DNA of 64,000 nt from Okapia johnstoni (GCA_024291935.2 CM044320.1:34626001-34690000), one strand, 5' to 3'; counted from the first letter of the stretch, positions 11,045-23,690 are shown. The notes: generated by a model from the letters alone, not told the origin. Program-made: numbers and translations.

Positions 11045-11580
11045 ATATACAGGTATATGTTGTTTTATTGCATTTTGTAGATACTGTCTTTCACAGGAAC
11101 CCTGCATCATGCAAGTCTGTCAGCACAGTTTCTTTCAGCAGCATTTGTTCACTTTCTGTCTTTCTGTCACAGTTTGGTAATTCTTGTAATATTTCAGATG
11201 TTTTCTTTGTTATCATATTTTTCATGGTGATTTGTGAACAGTGATCTTTGTTATTATTGTAGTTGTTTTGGGGACCATGAACCATACCCATATAAGATGG
11301 CAAACAATTCATAAATATGGTGTATGTTCTGACAGCACCACCAACTGGCCATTCCCCCATCTCTCTCCCTCTCCTCTGGCCTCCCTAACCCCTGAGACAA
11401 ACAGTGTTGAAGACAATATTGAAATTAGGCCAGTTAATAACCCTACAATGGCTTCTAGATCTTCAAGTGAAAGGAAGAGTCACATCTCTCTCACTTGAAA
11501 TCAAAGGCTAGAAATAATTAAACTTAGTGAAGAAGACATGTTGAAAGCCTCTTGAATGAGTTAGCCAAGTGGATAATTTC
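11045..11580 (+). mobile_element. Tigger1 DNA transposon, 5' part
   Basis: This is the 5' part of a Tigger1 (pogo-group Tc1/mariner) element. It starts just inside the terminal repeat (tttattgcattttgtagata) and runs through the non-coding leader with gaacagtgatctttgtt and ccattcccccatctctctcc. It reaches the transposase start at 11447, where MASRSSSERKSHISLT is followed directly by a stop. Recognisable sequence ends near 11580 around a gttagccaagtgg motif. The rest of the transposase is missing. Confidence 0.88.
11447..11498 (+). pseudogene. Tigger1 transposase N-terminus, truncated
   Basis: The first 16 codons of a pogo-type transposase are readable and end in an early stop. Homologous nucleotide sequence continues past the stop, so a mutation and not the element boundary terminates the frame. 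No DNA-binding or DDE catalytic domain remains. Confidence 0.75.
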
Positions 11581-12083
11581 TTTTTTGGAAGTAGTCAAGC
11601 TGCATGTTTTTATTTCAATTTTTTCTTTGTTTCTAGAATTACTATTGTAAGTAGATTTCAGTCTCTAGTCTCTTTAGATTCATATGATCTATTTATAGCT
11701 TACTTAGGTGTCTATTAGACATTCCAAGTCAATATGTTCTTTTCTAAATACGTAGTTTATGTTGAGTTAACTTTCTGGCTCTCTTCCTCTGAAAACATGA
11801 TGAAGTAGAAGGTCATACTTGTTACCAGGCAGTAGTGCTCATGGATGAAAAGTGAACTTGGTAAGTGAATTCTGTGTTTTGTAAATAAGCAGTATACACC
11901 TGGTTGGAAGCCATAGTTTTGGACTGCGTGTTAATTCTTGTAACCGAACATGTCTGTTTTGAGACCCTGATAGCTGTTCCTATAAAGTTGTTTCAAAAGA
12001 TATTGACTCTTTGGGAGCTTATGGATGGCTTCTCAGCAGAGGTAAGTCTCACTGTCACCATACTTACTTGATTATGAGCTTTG
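11581..12083. other. Anonymous intron
   Basis: This stretch lies between Tigger1 and a Bov-A2. I see no exon or clear repeat in it. Confidence 0.4.
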
Positions 12084-12090
12084 GCTTGGT

Positions 12091-12369
12091 TTGGGAGAAG
12101 GCAATGGCAACCCACTCCAGTACTCTTGCCTGGAAAATCCCATGGACGGAGGAGCCTGGTAAGCTGCAGTCCATGGGGTCGCTAAGAGTCAGACATGACT
12201 GAGCGACTTCACTTTCACTTTTCACTTTCATGCATTGGAGAAGGAAATGGCAACCCACTCCAGGGTTCTTGCCTGGAGAATCCCAGGGACAGGGGAGCCT
12301 GGTGGGCTGCCATCTATGGGATCGCACAGAGTCGAACACAACTGAAGCGACTTAGCAGCAGCAGCAGCA
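12091..12369 (+). mobile_element. Bov-A2 dimeric SINE with (CAG)n tail
   Basis: Two Bov-A units lie head to tail (about 12091-12205 and 12237-12350). They are linked by a short ttcactttcacttttcactt spacer and followed by a (GCA)n tail. There is no tRNA-like head, as expected for Bov-A2. Near-identical 10-base flanks (gcttggtttg at 12084, gcttggtctg at 12370) look like a target-site duplication. Confidence 0.93.
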
Positions 12370-13000
12370 GCTTGGTCTGAGGGCATATGCTGTTTCTATC
12401 CTAAATTTTGTAAGTGAATCTGTTGCCCCTTATGATCTGGTAGTTTTGAATCCAGCTGTCTAGTTGGAAATAAAAGACTCACTTTAGGGGTATTGTGAAG
12501 TCCAGATTTGAACTCCTTTTCTGTCCCTGACCTAAACCCCAACAACTCTCCCCAACTTAGCTGTTGGCAGTTCCATCCTTTCATTCACTTAAAATGCTCG
12601 AATCATCTTTACTCTTTTTTTTGCTCTTACACCTTCCATCTAATTCACCAGGGAATCTTTTTGCCTATACTCTCAAGAATATATGCAGTATTTTGTCACT
12701 CTTATCTACTATTAATAGTTTGAGTCACCATCATCTCTTGACTAGATTATTGAAAAGATCTACTAAATAGATCTGGTTTCTTCTAACCCACAACAATCTG
12801 TTCCCAGCACAGCCACCAGAGTGATGCCTTTAATACATAGGTCATCTCTGCTCAGAATTCTAAATTGGATAACAGGATTGGTCTGAAACTGTTTTGTTTT
12901 TTTAATTTTTGGTGGCCCAAAATCTGAGACAGGTATTTCTCCAAAATTTGTAGGGGATCTCAAAGTATTTTCTAGGCACATGTTTGTTGTCATATATATA
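12370..13000. repeat. Possible ancient L2-like repeat
   Basis: Segments such as caccatcatctcttgactag (12728) and cacagccaccagagtgatgc (12806) match the general pattern of an old mammalian repeat often found next to L2 3' ends. A definite family cannot be given. No exon signal is seen. Confidence 0.4.
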
Positions 13001-13545
13001 ATACTAACAAACTTTGCCTTCTTGATAAAAATTTAGTACATAGAGGTATTAATAGCTGATGCAAATTAGATTTTCTGGACTTTCTAACATTCCCTGCTTT
13101 CACCCTTTGTGATTATACCTTTTGTATTTAATGTCTGTGTATAGAAATGATGTTTGTTAACCAGTCCCTCATTATCTCCGTGAACATGGCCAGTATTTAC
13201 TGTTTTTGTGAATTGTATATATGCTGAAATGAAAGTAGCACAATTTGACTCATGGTCAGGCAATGAGGATTAAATAAAAGTAGAAGTAGGTTGTTTACTC
13301 TGGAAATGAGGTGTTCTTCCTTCCTTTCTTTTTCTTTTTTTTGGTCTGCCCTTTGTACTACTCCCTGTGAAATTCCATATATTAATTGTCTTCTGCTATA
13401 AGTAGCCTCTAATTAAGCAAGGTTTTTTGTCTTCAAAACATAACTTTGTTTTCATGAACTTTAAAAGTTTCATGGAATATTCTCCCAAATGTTACTGTAT
13501 TATGGAGAATGGGTGGAAAGAACTGCCGTTAGAAATTAGGAAAGG
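13001..13545. other. Anonymous intron
   Basis: No exon or recognisable repeat is seen. A short CT/T-rich tract lies at 13315-13342. Confidence 0.4.
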
Positions 13546-13750
13546 TCCAGGTGGAGCTAGTGCTAAAGAACCCACCTGCCAGTGCAGGAGACACAAGACA
13601 GATGGGTTGAAGATCTCTTGGAGGAGGGCATGACAACCCACCCTGGTATTCTTTTCTGGAGAATCCCATGGACGGGGAGCCTGGCGGGCTATCGCCCATG
13701 GGGTTGCATAGAATTGGACAGAACTGAGCAACTTAGCATGCATGCATGCG
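13546..13750 (+). mobile_element. Bov-tA SINE with (CATG)n tail
   Basis: The head (gctaaagaacccacctgcca), middle and tail are present. The usual tail is followed by a short CATG repeat (13737-13749), which is self-complementary. Confidence 0.9.
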
Positions 13751-16700
13751 TTATAGTCTGAATCTTTTACTGTTTAGCAGAATAATTTAGATGAGACACT
13801 TGAACTTTTTAGACTTGATTGCCTATGATATGGAATTTTTTTTCTATATGTTGTCTTGGTTACAGACACTGTGACATTGTACCCATGTGAAAGGCTTGAC
13901 ACACTTTTGCCTAAGAGGCTTTAGAGATGGACGGTTATTTTCCTGTTAAATTTGCCCCTACTGAGGGTTGGAAACTGGCCCTTGTGGACTCAGTTATCTA
14001 ATTTTGTCAATATATTGAGAGTTGACTTATCTCAGAGACAAACTAAACTCATGAAACTTAAATATAAAACCAGATTGCAGGTTTATTAATTTACAATGTA
14101 AAACTTCTCTGTGAGAGGATGAAATGCTCAGTCTATTGTCTCCCTCAGGCAGAACAAACGGTAAATCACATTATGATCACACAGTGTGTGGTGAACATGG
14201 AACTAGAATAAAAGGAGTTAAATAAATTGAGTTTAATGATATTATGGTGAGGTGGAATGTTTCTTTCACTTTATAGAAGTGGTTTTGGCAACAGGAGTGG
14301 AATAATTTAAAATATTGATATAAGTGTCCTTTTCTCTGGATAATACATGAATTCTTCTAATATTTCTCTATCTTTCAAGTTTCTGACTAAAACTCATCTT
14401 CTTTCTGGTTGCCTGTTTTATTTCTTTAAATATATTAACTAGATAAATTAATATTTTGTATTTCACTCTTTCTGGCTTGGGAATAGTTCTCTTTTATTTA
14501 GAAGATTGTGCATATTTGTGTGTTTTGATTGATCACTTAGGTGATGAGTCTTCTGATAACTTGAGTTTTTAAAGCAGTTCCCCAGTCATTATATTATTTG
14601 ATTATCATAAAAGTTTTTGTGTGTTTTGAAAAAGAGGCTGGTTTTGTTTTTTTCCTTTTATAAATGAAGAAATCAAGGCCCACTGTCTGCCTTGGGGTAC
14701 TGAGTTCTATCCCCTACATCCCAGTGTAGAACTGGGATATAAATCTAGTTCTTAAGGTTCATTTTTTTCTTCTCTGTTCTATGCTTCTCTTGTGAAAGGA
14801 AAATCTAAATGGAGTTGATATTGCTAAAATGGAGTGGGTAGGCCACTGAAGAAGTGTGGCTTATGCATATTTCAGCCTAGGTGAAATCTGCCCTCTTGAG
14901 CACTTACTGCCCTAACAGCATCTAGCACATCTGCCAGAAACCCAAGATATGTATTGGAGTTTTACCCTAAAACAACTTGTTAACAGCTTACTCATTAAGG
15001 ACAAATATTTCTTTTCTTGTGACAAGAGTATAGCCTTTTGCCTTTATAAGACCTTAACTCTTTTCTTCCTTAGAACACTCTTTTGGTTTTACCTGAATCT
15101 GTGTCTCGTGAGTTGTAGTTTATCAGACCTCAAGTAAAGGCCTTTGTTCTTTGCAGCCTAAATGCTGGTTATTCTTGGATACTCTGGAGGAGTGGCTTGA
15201 GTTCCATTAAGAACACTGAGACTAGGAAATATACATTAAAAGCATTGATGTACCTCTGATTTCAGGTTTTGTTTTCTTTTTCCAAATTATTCATTCATAG
15301 ATAGTAAAGTGAACTTTCATCAAGGCAGTATAAGCCAATTGTATTTTATTTTTGTTAATTATAGAAGTAAGTTCTTGTTGCAGTTAATTACATTTATTAA
15401 TTTATATTTTGGTGACTTAAATACTGAATATTCTAAACCTTAGATTGTTTCTCTTAAATGAACAATTGTAAGGGTTCACATCCATTTTTCAGTACTAGTA
15501 TTTCTTATTAAAAATTTCATTTTTTGTTTTGTCTTTTATGCTTACTAAGAAGTATTAGTTAGATGTTTCATTGCACTCTTATGACAGACATTACTTAGAT
15601 GAAGTCGTATTCCTTTTTTTTTAATTTTTGTTTTGAGAGCTACTGCAAGATGTACACTATTTTCAATTTATTTTAACTACATGGTTCATTAATTTTAATG
15701 GGTAAACTGGGGATAAAATTTTATTTAAGCTACATATTTCATCTAGATTTGGGCCTATAAAATTTCTTGAAGGTAATTCTAAGAGTTTAGGTGTCTCATA
15801 GCTCCTATTGTATTTAAATTACTGATAAAGAGGATATAATGACCTCCACTTTGGGTTGAGGACATATAGCTTTAGATATCTATCTCTAAAGAGTATGTTG
15901 GTGTGGTAAGTTTTTTTTTTTAATAGTGTATTCATCATATTGATAAAAAGTAGACTAGTCTGCTGCTGTTCAAAATTTTGGTGTTTATAAAGTTTATGAA
16001 AGTCACATACATGTATTATACACGTAGCATGTAGATACTACATTACTTTAAGGGGAATACTTAAATATACTGCTTAGAATAGTATAGATGCTTCAGACTT
16101 GAATACAGGAAAAATACCCCCCAGTCTCTATAAAGTGAACAGTTCCTTCTGTATACAATGATGATTCATTTTGCATAAACTCTGAGAATTACTATGGGGC
16201 CATTTATTTCATCTTAGGAGGCTGAGCTAGCTTCTTGCAAATAGGAATCATGCTGTAATCTACTTCAACCAGTCAGTATGTTGCTATGGAAAATTTTAAA
16301 TTGATATTTCTGTTTTATGATTTAGATAACCAAGAAAAGAAAAACTGTTTTGACTTTAAGAAACAATGATTAAACCAAAAGTATTAACATATGTTTTAAA
16401 AAGATTCGTGGCAGAAGTGGCATATAGGAAGAGAATAGTAAAGACTCTTTCAGAGAATAAAAGAAGAAATTTGCTATTGATAAGAGAATAGTACACATCA
16501 GAAACAAAAAGAATAGCAAATAATCTCCACACTGTAGAGAGAAAGGAAGAGTGGCAGAGTTTATATTGAAGGTCTAAAGAAAGAGGAAAGAAAGAAAGAA
16601 TTGTGAATTGCATTTTTCTGACATTCACATTTTGTAACTAGATTAGCTTGGCCATTTGATTAACTCAGAGGGCAGAAGTGAGCTTTAGTTTTACTTCATT

Positions 16701-17179
16701 AGTTTTGCTTTTCATTGTCAATAGTATGTAGTTAAGAGTTTATTTGAGGACTGCTGTTTTTTCTTTATTCTTTTGATTGGCATTGTTAAATTACTGTACA
16801 TATGATAGCCAGACTTTTAATAACAGAATAGTAGCTTCTGTTACTGGTGTAATATAAATATATGCTTTATTGAGGATAATAAGGATTTTATTAAATACTT
16901 AAGTTTTCATCTCTTTTTTACTTTATGCTTTTACTGTTAGGTGGTCTGTTTCATTTCCTTGTCCTGTATCTTTCATTGTTTACATACACATAAACCTCAG
17001 ATCATACATGATTTTAACTGTATTTTTGATCATTTTAACGTACAGACTGAGCCTGTGAAGCAAATAGACATTCTGATCCTGACAATCTTTCGGCCATGAG
17101 GTCAGGGACATAATTGTTAAAACTGCAACCTTAGGTTCTTGATTTATAAAATGGTTATTATTGTTAAGTATGTAATCAT
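13751..17179. other. 3.4 kb of intron without a supported gene
   Basis: This is the longest stretch before the exons without a clear transposon. A faint MIR-like motif (ataaatgaagaaatcaaggc) lies near 14661. Otherwise there are AT-rich sequence, T-runs (15912) and an A/G-rich patch at 16410-16605. No open frame here has splice sites or conserved composition that would support an exon. Confidence 0.4.
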
Positions 17180-17392
17180 CTGGCTTCCAAGTAGTTCAGA
17201 TGGTAAAGTATCTGCCTGCATTGCAGGAAACCCAGGTTTGATCCCTGGGGTGGGAACATCCCCTGGAGAAGGAAATGGCAATCCACTCCACTATTCTTGC
17301 CTGGAGAATTCCATGGAAAGAGGAGTCTGGTGGGCTACAGTCCATGGGGTCAGGAAGAGTCGGACATGACTGAGTGGCTAACACAAGACACA
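17180..17392 (+). mobile_element. Bov-tA SINE, well preserved
   Basis: The head-to-tail structure is complete, including ctgcctgcattgcaggaaac with the B-box-like sequence and a gtcggacatgactgagtggc tail. It is among the least diverged SINEs in the window. Confidence 0.94.
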
Positions 17393-18004
17393 ATCAGCTC
17401 ACACACAGAATATTTTGCACAATGCCTGGCATTAACTGTGTACTCAGGCAATGACAGTTCTCTCCCCTTTCTTCATTTCACTTGTTTAACAGAAATTTGA
17501 GCTACTGTTTTTGGTCATGTAGAAAAAAATGTTTTTTAGTGGGACTATGCACTGTCTACATTCATCAGAAATTTAAGTATTATCTGATTCTAGCCCTGTT
17601 CCTTGTCTTTGGACTATTTTATATTTTAAAGCTATTTATATGTTATAGGTAACTGTTACACAGGTAAATTCTGTCATGTTGGGTAGAATTTCAGTTGTCT
17701 TCCTTCTCCTGTTTGGTTGTAGTTCATTTTAGCATTCTTTTACTCCCTATCAATTTGTGCTAGTTTAACTTTTCCTTTGAACTGGTTGTAACATTTGCCT
17801 GGTTCCCTCATTGCACGAGCAGAATAAAATCTTTCTCATGTGTTCATGTTGTATCTCTGTGAGAGTCAAATTTTACCCTTTGTCTTGGGATGATTATCTT
17901 TCTTTACTATATTTAAATATTAATATACACTATTTCCAAAAAATGTCTAAATAAATCCTCCAGAGTAGATTAGTTTATTAAACACCTACTATGAGCAGCA
18001 TGTG
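17393..18004. other. Anonymous intron
   Basis: No exon or recognisable repeat is seen. Confidence 0.4.
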
Positions 18005-18177
18005 TGTGCCTGTTTTCAATTGCTCAGTCATGTCCAACTCATTGCGACCTGATGGACTGTAGCCCACCAAGCTCATCTGTCCATGGCATTTTCCAGGCAA
18101 GGATACTGAAGTGAGTTGCCATTTCCTACTGCAGGGGATCTTCCTGACCCAGGGATCCAACTCCTGTCTCTTGCATT
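18005..18177 (-). mobile_element. Bov-tA SINE, head truncated
   Basis: This is a reverse-orientation SINE from its tail (gctcagtcatgtccaactca) to near the start of the tRNA-derived head, where it is abruptly joined to BovB sequence. The junction at about 18178 cuts off the rest of the head. Confidence 0.85.
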
Positions 18178-18325
18178 TCCTTTGGCACTCAGCCTTCTTT
18201 ATGGTCCAACTCTCACATTCATATATAACTACTGGAAAAAACATAGCTTTGACTATACGGATCTTTGTCGGCAAAGTAGTGTCTCTGCTTTTTAATACCC
18301 TGTCTAGGTTTGTCGTAGCTTGGTA
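18178..18325 (-). mobile_element. BovB LINE internal fragment
   Basis: About 150 bases of the BovB C-terminal coding region in reverse orientation (the PTKIRIVKAMFFPVVIYECESWTIKKAE segment on the minus strand). Neither LINE end is present. It is fused directly to the SINE at 18005-18177. Confidence 0.85.
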
Positions 18326-18699
18326 TACTAATATTTTATTTTAGTCATTTGTTATTTGAGATGTTCCAACAGTGATATCAACTTTACAAACAATGGCCAG
18401 TCTCACTCACTATAAATATTTAACCACTAAGTTTTAATATTTATTTTAATACTAGTATGATATTCTTAAGGTGAATATAATATTTTTATTATAATTATTA
18501 TTTGAGTATTATTTTAATACAGATGTGATATTCTTAGGGTAAAATTTCTAGTTTAAAGGATTTGTGTTGTATCTTCATTGCATAGTGTCTTGAATGTAGT
18601 GATACTCTATAATTGTGTTTTCAATGAGTGAATGGATAAAGGAGTCCCTGAAAGCCTTCCATGTTTTTCCCTTTAAGTTTCTTATCATGTTGTAATGAG
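18326..18699. other. Anonymous AT-rich intron
   Basis: A run of very AT-rich sequence at 18420-18520 contains an imperfect internal repeat (atattcttaaggt at 18469 and atattcttagggt at 18528). No gene is seen. Confidence 0.4.
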
Positions 18700-19246
18700 A
18701 TTTAAAATTTCTCTTTTATTTATGTATAATTGACATGTAACATTATATCAGTTTTATTCTTATAATGATGTAATGGTTATATATATATATTGCTAAAATG
18801 ATCACAATAAAGTCAAGCTAACATTTTTATTCATACATAGCTATAGATTTTTTTTTTTTTCGTGTGGTAACAAACTTGTAAAATTTCATGTCTTAGCAAC
18901 TTTCAAATATACCATACAGTATTATGGTCATCGTATATATATATTATTTGTTTATATTTAATATATATATTAAATTATCCCCATGAATATTTATTTTATA
19001 GCTTGAAATTTGTACCTTTTATACCCAGTTGCCCATTTTGTCTTCCCCTATCCTCTGCTTCTGTAAACCACTGGTTTGCTCTCTCTATCCATGTGCTCCT
19101 TTGTTTGTTTTTAGATTCCTTATGTAGTGATAGCATAAGGTATTTATCTTTGTTTGACTTATTTCACATAGTATAATGACCTCAAGATCTATCCATGTTG
19201 TTGCAAATGGCAAGCTTTTCTTCTTTTTTATGATCAAATAATATTC

Positions 19247-19300
<54 letters not shown>

Positions 19301-19915
19301 TACGTTTTCTTTATCCATTCATCCATTGATGGACACTGAGGTTGATTTCATATTTTCAATATTATAAATGATGCTGCACTGAACATGGGTGCCCATGTCT
19401 TTTTGAGTTATTATGTTTGTTTGCTTTGGATAAAATCCAGAAGTAGAATTGCTGCATCATACAGTAATTCTATTCTTAATTTTTTGAGAAGCTTCCATAT
19501 GGTATTCCATAGCATCTTCATCAATTTACATTCCACCAATAGTTCACAAGGGGCTGCTTTTCTCCATATCCTTACCAAAGCTTGTTATTTCTTCCGTTTT
19601 TGATAATAGCTCTTCAAACAGATGGTACCTCATTTGTGGTTTTGATTTGCATTTCCTTGATGATTAATGATGCTAAACACCTTTTCATGTACTTATTGGC
19701 CATCTATATGTCTTCTTTGAAAAAATATCTATTCAGGACTTCTACTTATTTTTTAGTCAAATATTTTTGGCTATTGAGTTCTTTATAAATTTTGAATATA
19801 ACCCCTTTTGAGATATATGGTTTGGAAATATTTTCTCCTATTTAATAGTTTTTAGTTTGTTGTAGTTTAGTTTGCTTGGTCATTTTTGCTTTTGTTCCCT
19901 TTACTTTTGGTATCT
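18700..19915 (-). mobile_element. L1 3' region (older mammalian L1), 5'-truncated
   Basis: This is the 3' UTR and ORF2 C-terminal part of an old L1 in reverse orientation. Landmarks on the + strand are gcaactttcaaatataccat (18896), tccattcatccattgatgga (19314) and catttccttgatgattaatg (19650). No long frame survives. A (GT)24 microsatellite has expanded inside it, and a BovB lies at its 5' side. Confidence 0.85.
19251..19298. repeat. (GT)24 dinucleotide microsatellite
   Basis: This is a perfect uninterrupted GT run of 48 bases within the L1, at the place where old L1 copies often carry a gtgtgtatata expansion. It is likely length-polymorphic between individuals. Confidence 0.97.
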
Positions 19916-19958
19916 AAAAGAAAGTCTTAAGTAGCCAGTTTCCATAGACTGAAGAGCT

Positions 19959-20400
19959 ATGGTTTTTCCAGTAGTCATGTATGGATGCAAGAGCTGGACT
20001 AAAAAGAAAGCTGAGCACTGAAGAATTGATGCTTTTGAACTGTGGTGTTGGAGAAGACTCTTGAGAGTCCCTTGGACTGCAAGGAGATCCAACCAGTCTA
20101 TCCTAAAGGAGATCAGTCCTGGGTGTTCATTGGAAGGACTGATGTTGAAGCTGAAACTCCAATACTTTGGCCACCTCATGTGAAGAGTTGACTCATTGGA
20201 AAAGACCCTGATGCTGGGAAGGATTGGGGGAAGGAGGAGAAGGGGACGACAGAAGATGAGATGGCTGGATGGCATCACTGACTCAATGGACATGAGTTTG
20301 AGCAAGTCCTCAGAGCTGGTGATGGATAGGGAAGCCTGGTGGGCTATAGTCCAAGGGGTTGCAAAGGGTCAGACATGGCTGAGCGACTGAACTGAACTGA
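19959..20400 (+). mobile_element. BovB LINE 3' end
   Basis: A forward-orientation BovB 3' fragment runs from the MVFPVVMYGCKSW-like region to the terminal gactgaactgaactga. The reading frame is broken (a stop follows the SHMMRRV-equivalent segment near 20181), while a 64-codon tail stays open. It lies at the 5' side of the reverse L1, consistent with insertion into it. Confidence 0.92.
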
Positions 20401-20646
20401 TATTTCTCTTTAAAACTCTAAGAGATATCTTAGGTACATCTTGAATCCATTGAATTATGTTTACCCATTAGACTTTTAATCAAGAGGTATTTCCTATAGG
20501 GAACCTTTCTTATAGAGAGGAAATACTTTTCTAACCAGAAAATTTTACCTTTTTTTTTTTTTTGGTGAGTTAAAAAATTTTATTTGTACTTACTACCATC
20601 TTCATATTTAGATATACTGTTTAGATTTTCTTCAAATCTTACATCT
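20401..20646. other. Anonymous intron, possibly more L1
   Basis: A gaatccattgaattatg motif near 20443 could be a continuation of the interrupted L1. A T15 run lies near 20551. No gene is seen. Confidence 0.35.
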
Positions 20647-20833
20647 GTTGTTGTTGTTCTGTTGCTAAGTTGTCTCCAACACTTTGTAACTTCATGAACT
20701 GCAGCATACTAGGCTTCCCTGTCCTTCACTATCTTCTAGAGTTTGCTCAAACTCATATTCATTGAGTCGGTGATGCCGTCCAACTGTCTCATCCTCTGTT
20801 GCTTCCTTCTCCTCCTGACCTCAATATTTCCCA
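20647..20833 (-). mobile_element. BovB LINE 3' terminal fragment
   Basis: This short reverse-orientation 3' end begins tgttgttgttgttctgttgc and keeps the attgagtcggtgatgccgtc segment. It is heavily diverged and 5'-truncated after about 190 bases. Confidence 0.88.
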
Positions 20834-21442
20834 TATTTCCTCACTTTTTACATATCCTTTGTTTTTCATATAAATGAAAGAATGTTGAAAAATGGGCCCT
20901 TGACTGGGTAAGAGCATCTTTAAATGGAAATCAAAGATCAAAAATTGTTTCTGTGTTAAAAGTTGTAAAAATCATTATCATTGTATTGGTATTCTACTCT
21001 TGAATTAACTATTAACAGATATAAACAATATAAACTATTAACAGATATAAACTTTGAGTATAGTTAAAAGTGCACAGATAATTCCACCTATTTCTTGTTT
21101 AGACTTTGCAAGAGTTATTATGCTTGTGTAAACAAAATATAGTTGACCACAGGCAGAATTACTGGAAAAAATGCATAAAATTTGGAAACTTAGTGCTTCT
21201 TTGCTTGTGTGGTGTTATGACTTAATGTGCTTTATTTTCTTGTTTTAGAAGAGGTCTGTCAATGAAAAATGATATGCTTAATGACTATGCTAATTACCAT
21301 TACAAAGTTAAAGATGAGGAACTGTCATTCATTGCACTTTCAATTAACTTTGTTGCTTTAAAGGAATATATGATGACCTTTTATCCTTTAACTCTTAGAA
21401 AAACAAGAAGTTCTCATTTGAAATGAAGCAATTTGTGTCTGT
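20834..21442. other. Anonymous intron
   Basis: No exon or recognisable repeat is seen. A tandem repeat of aactattaacagatataaac occurs at 21007-21050. Confidence 0.4.
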
Positions 21443-21709
21443 AGTCTTGCTTACTTTGGCCACCTGATGCGAAGAACTGACTCATTGGAAAAGACCCTGA
21501 TGCTAGGAAAGATTGAAGGTGGGAGGAGAAGGGGATGGCAGAGGATGAGGTGGTTGGATGGCATCACCAACTCTATGGACATGAGTTTGAGTAAGCTCTG
21601 GGAGTTGGTCATGGACAGGGAAGCCTGGCGTGCTGCAGTCCATGGACTCTCAAACAGTCAGGCACGACTGAGTGACTGAACTGAACTACACGGAACTGAG
21701 TCTTGCTTA
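21443..21709 (+). mobile_element. BovB LINE 3' end with perfect target-site duplication
   Basis: A 245-base BovB 3' end (21454-21698) is flanked by an exact 11-base direct repeat, agtcttgctta, at 21443-21453 and 21699-21709. The 70-codon C-terminal reading frame ([20 protein letters not shown] onward) is open to the LINE terminus. This is a clean 5'-truncated retrotransposition. Confidence 0.93.
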
Positions 21710-22529
21710 AGACTTAAAAGCAAGCAAACAGACAAAATACCTGAAGCAAATTTTGTAGATTGCTACTTCTTGAAAAGTGTTGGCTGAATTTTTATGGAAA
21801 TTGTTGCTGTTGGGTACACTTGATCTGAATTTAAAGATTATGGGCATATAGACTTACAGCAATCAACTTTCAATAGACCAAGGAATACTACAGCAGTTTG
21901 AAACATAAAAATTGTAACTTCTCAGGTAGATGAGAAGACAATTATATTTCACATATTGAAATTCATATCTTTTCATTGTTATGTTTAAAAATTCCCATTG
22001 AAACAAACATGTATAAATATGTATATCATCTATATTATTGCATTACATTTAGAGTATGTTTATGTGTACAGTATTTATAAATGTGGATTTTTTATTTTTA
22101 GGATGAATTGCTGTTTTTGCATAGTCACCTAAAATTCAGTGAAAATATATGACTTCTAGCATAGGAGGCCTAGCTGAAAAATCTAGTTTCTGGTTAAAGG
22201 GTAACATTTTTATATTCTCTTTTCTTTCACAGCACTACTCATTTGTTTTCTCATTTAATTTTTAAACTAGGATGTGAATTATGATATATTCAGTGAACAT
22301 TTATATTATCAGATTAAAAAATTCCTGAAAATTTTCCTAATATTTCATAAGTTGAATGCACATGTAAATTCTTGGCATTTTAGGTTCAACTTTACTGATG
22401 TCTGCAATAAGTTTTGATGTGATCAGTAGGATGCTAGAAGGATTTTCACCTCCAAATCTAATATTTATTAGTCTTTTACTGATTCTTGATATCTTTTCAC
22501 TAAAGCATCATTTCTCTGAGTACACTGTG
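21710..22529. other. Anonymous intron
   Basis: AT-rich sequence without supported exons or clear repeats. Confidence 0.4.
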
Positions 22530-22727
22530 TGCTGTGCTCAGTGGCTCAGTCGTGTCTTGAATCTATGTGACCCCATGGACTGTAGCTCACCAGACTCCTC
22601 TGTCTATGGGATTTTTCAGGAGAAGGTAGACATTTCCTTCTCCAGGGGTTCTTCCAGACCTAGGGATCAAACCTTCATCTCCTGCACTGTGGGCAGATTT
22701 TTTACCAATGAGCCATTGGGGGAGCCT
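22530..22727 (-). mobile_element. Bov-tA SINE
   Basis: This is a reverse-orientation copy with tail, middle and tRNA-like head. An irregular change in the middle replaces the usual ggcaagaatactggagtggg with a shorter purine-rich sequence near 22620. Confidence 0.88.
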
Positions 22728-23069
22728 AATTGGTCGCTATTAGTCTTTAATTTGGATTAGAGTTTTTTCTTCTCTTACTTAACCCAGAGCAGATTTTGAT
22801 CAGTGAGAGGGTACAGCTCATGGACTTTGAGTTCTGCAACCAGGAAGGACAATGAAACAAGAGATCTTCAGAATTATATTTTTAAGCATATGTAATTATT
22901 TTTTTTTGTTATATTTAAAATTTTGCCTCATGAATCTAGCTATTTAACTTAAGAACTAGAACATGACTAACTGTAACACCCCTGTCTTGTCCCTGTACTT
23001 TTCCCCAGAGGGAACCTCTGGCTTAAATTTTTGTTATAATTTACTTGCTTTTGTAAGAAAAAAATGTTT
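22728..23069. other. Anonymous intron
   Basis: No supported exon or repeat is seen. Confidence 0.4.
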
Positions 23070-23115
23070 TATATATATATTACATATATATGACATTTAT
23101 ATATATGTGTGTGTG

Positions 23116-23162
<47 letters not shown>

Positions 23163-23164
23163 TT
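23070..23164. repeat. Compound (TA)n/(TG)n microsatellite
   Basis: Alternating TA and TG blocks span about 95 bases, including two TG blocks separated by TA blocks. Alternating purine-pyrimidine DNA of this kind can form Z-DNA or cruciforms and is prone to length change. Confidence 0.95.
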
Positions 23165-23191
23165 AATTGTTTATGTGCCTTGTAGAAATGG

Positions 23192-23403
23192 GTTGTTGTT
23201 GGTGGTGGTTTAGTTGCTAAATCTTTCTGACTCTTGCAATCCTATGGGCTGTAGCCCACCAGGTTCCTCTGTCCATGGGATTTTCCAGGCAAGAATACTG
23301 GGGTGGTTTGCCATTTCCTTCTCCATGGGATCTTCCCGACCCAGGGATCTAACCTGGATCTCCTGCCCTGTAGGCAGATTCTTTACCTGTTGAGCTACCA
23401 GTA
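23192..23403 (-). mobile_element. Bov-tA SINE
   Basis: A complete reverse-orientation copy runs from a (GGT)n-like start at 23195 through gggattttccaggcaagaat to the tRNA-like head ending at gagctaccag. Confidence 0.92.
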
Positions 23404-23424
23404 GAAATGGCTTAATACTGTGCA

Positions 23425-23690
23425 AATTTTCTTGCAGTTTTTTTTTTTTTAATCCAAAGTTATGTTTCAAGCCTTACCCATGTTGTTGCATATACTTATA
23501 TTTATTTTCACTGATATAAAATATTCTAATTTATGGTTATTCTACAGCTCATTTAATCATTTGACTGTCAGCAGATATGTAGGTGTTGTCAGTACTGCTA
23601 GGAGTATTCTTATACATGTTTTCAGTGATACCAAGTCTATATTCAGCAGTTTTGCATAGGGGAGACTTTTGTTGGAGACAAGCTATTTTC
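23425..23690 (-). mobile_element. Possible old L1 3' fragment
   Basis: Phrases such as cccatgttgttgcatatact and tcatttaatcatttgactgt follow the order seen in reverse-oriented ancient L1 3' ends. Divergence is too high for a subfamily call. Confidence 0.45.

Noticed and set aside
12347..12371. (CAG)n run as a possible coding or disease-type triplet repeat.
   Set aside because: It is the standard 3' tail of the Bov-A2 SINE and is not in a coding exon.
19085..19318. Open frame with a run of alternating Thr-His residues.
   Set aside because: It is a translation of the (GT)24 microsatellite on the opposite strand.
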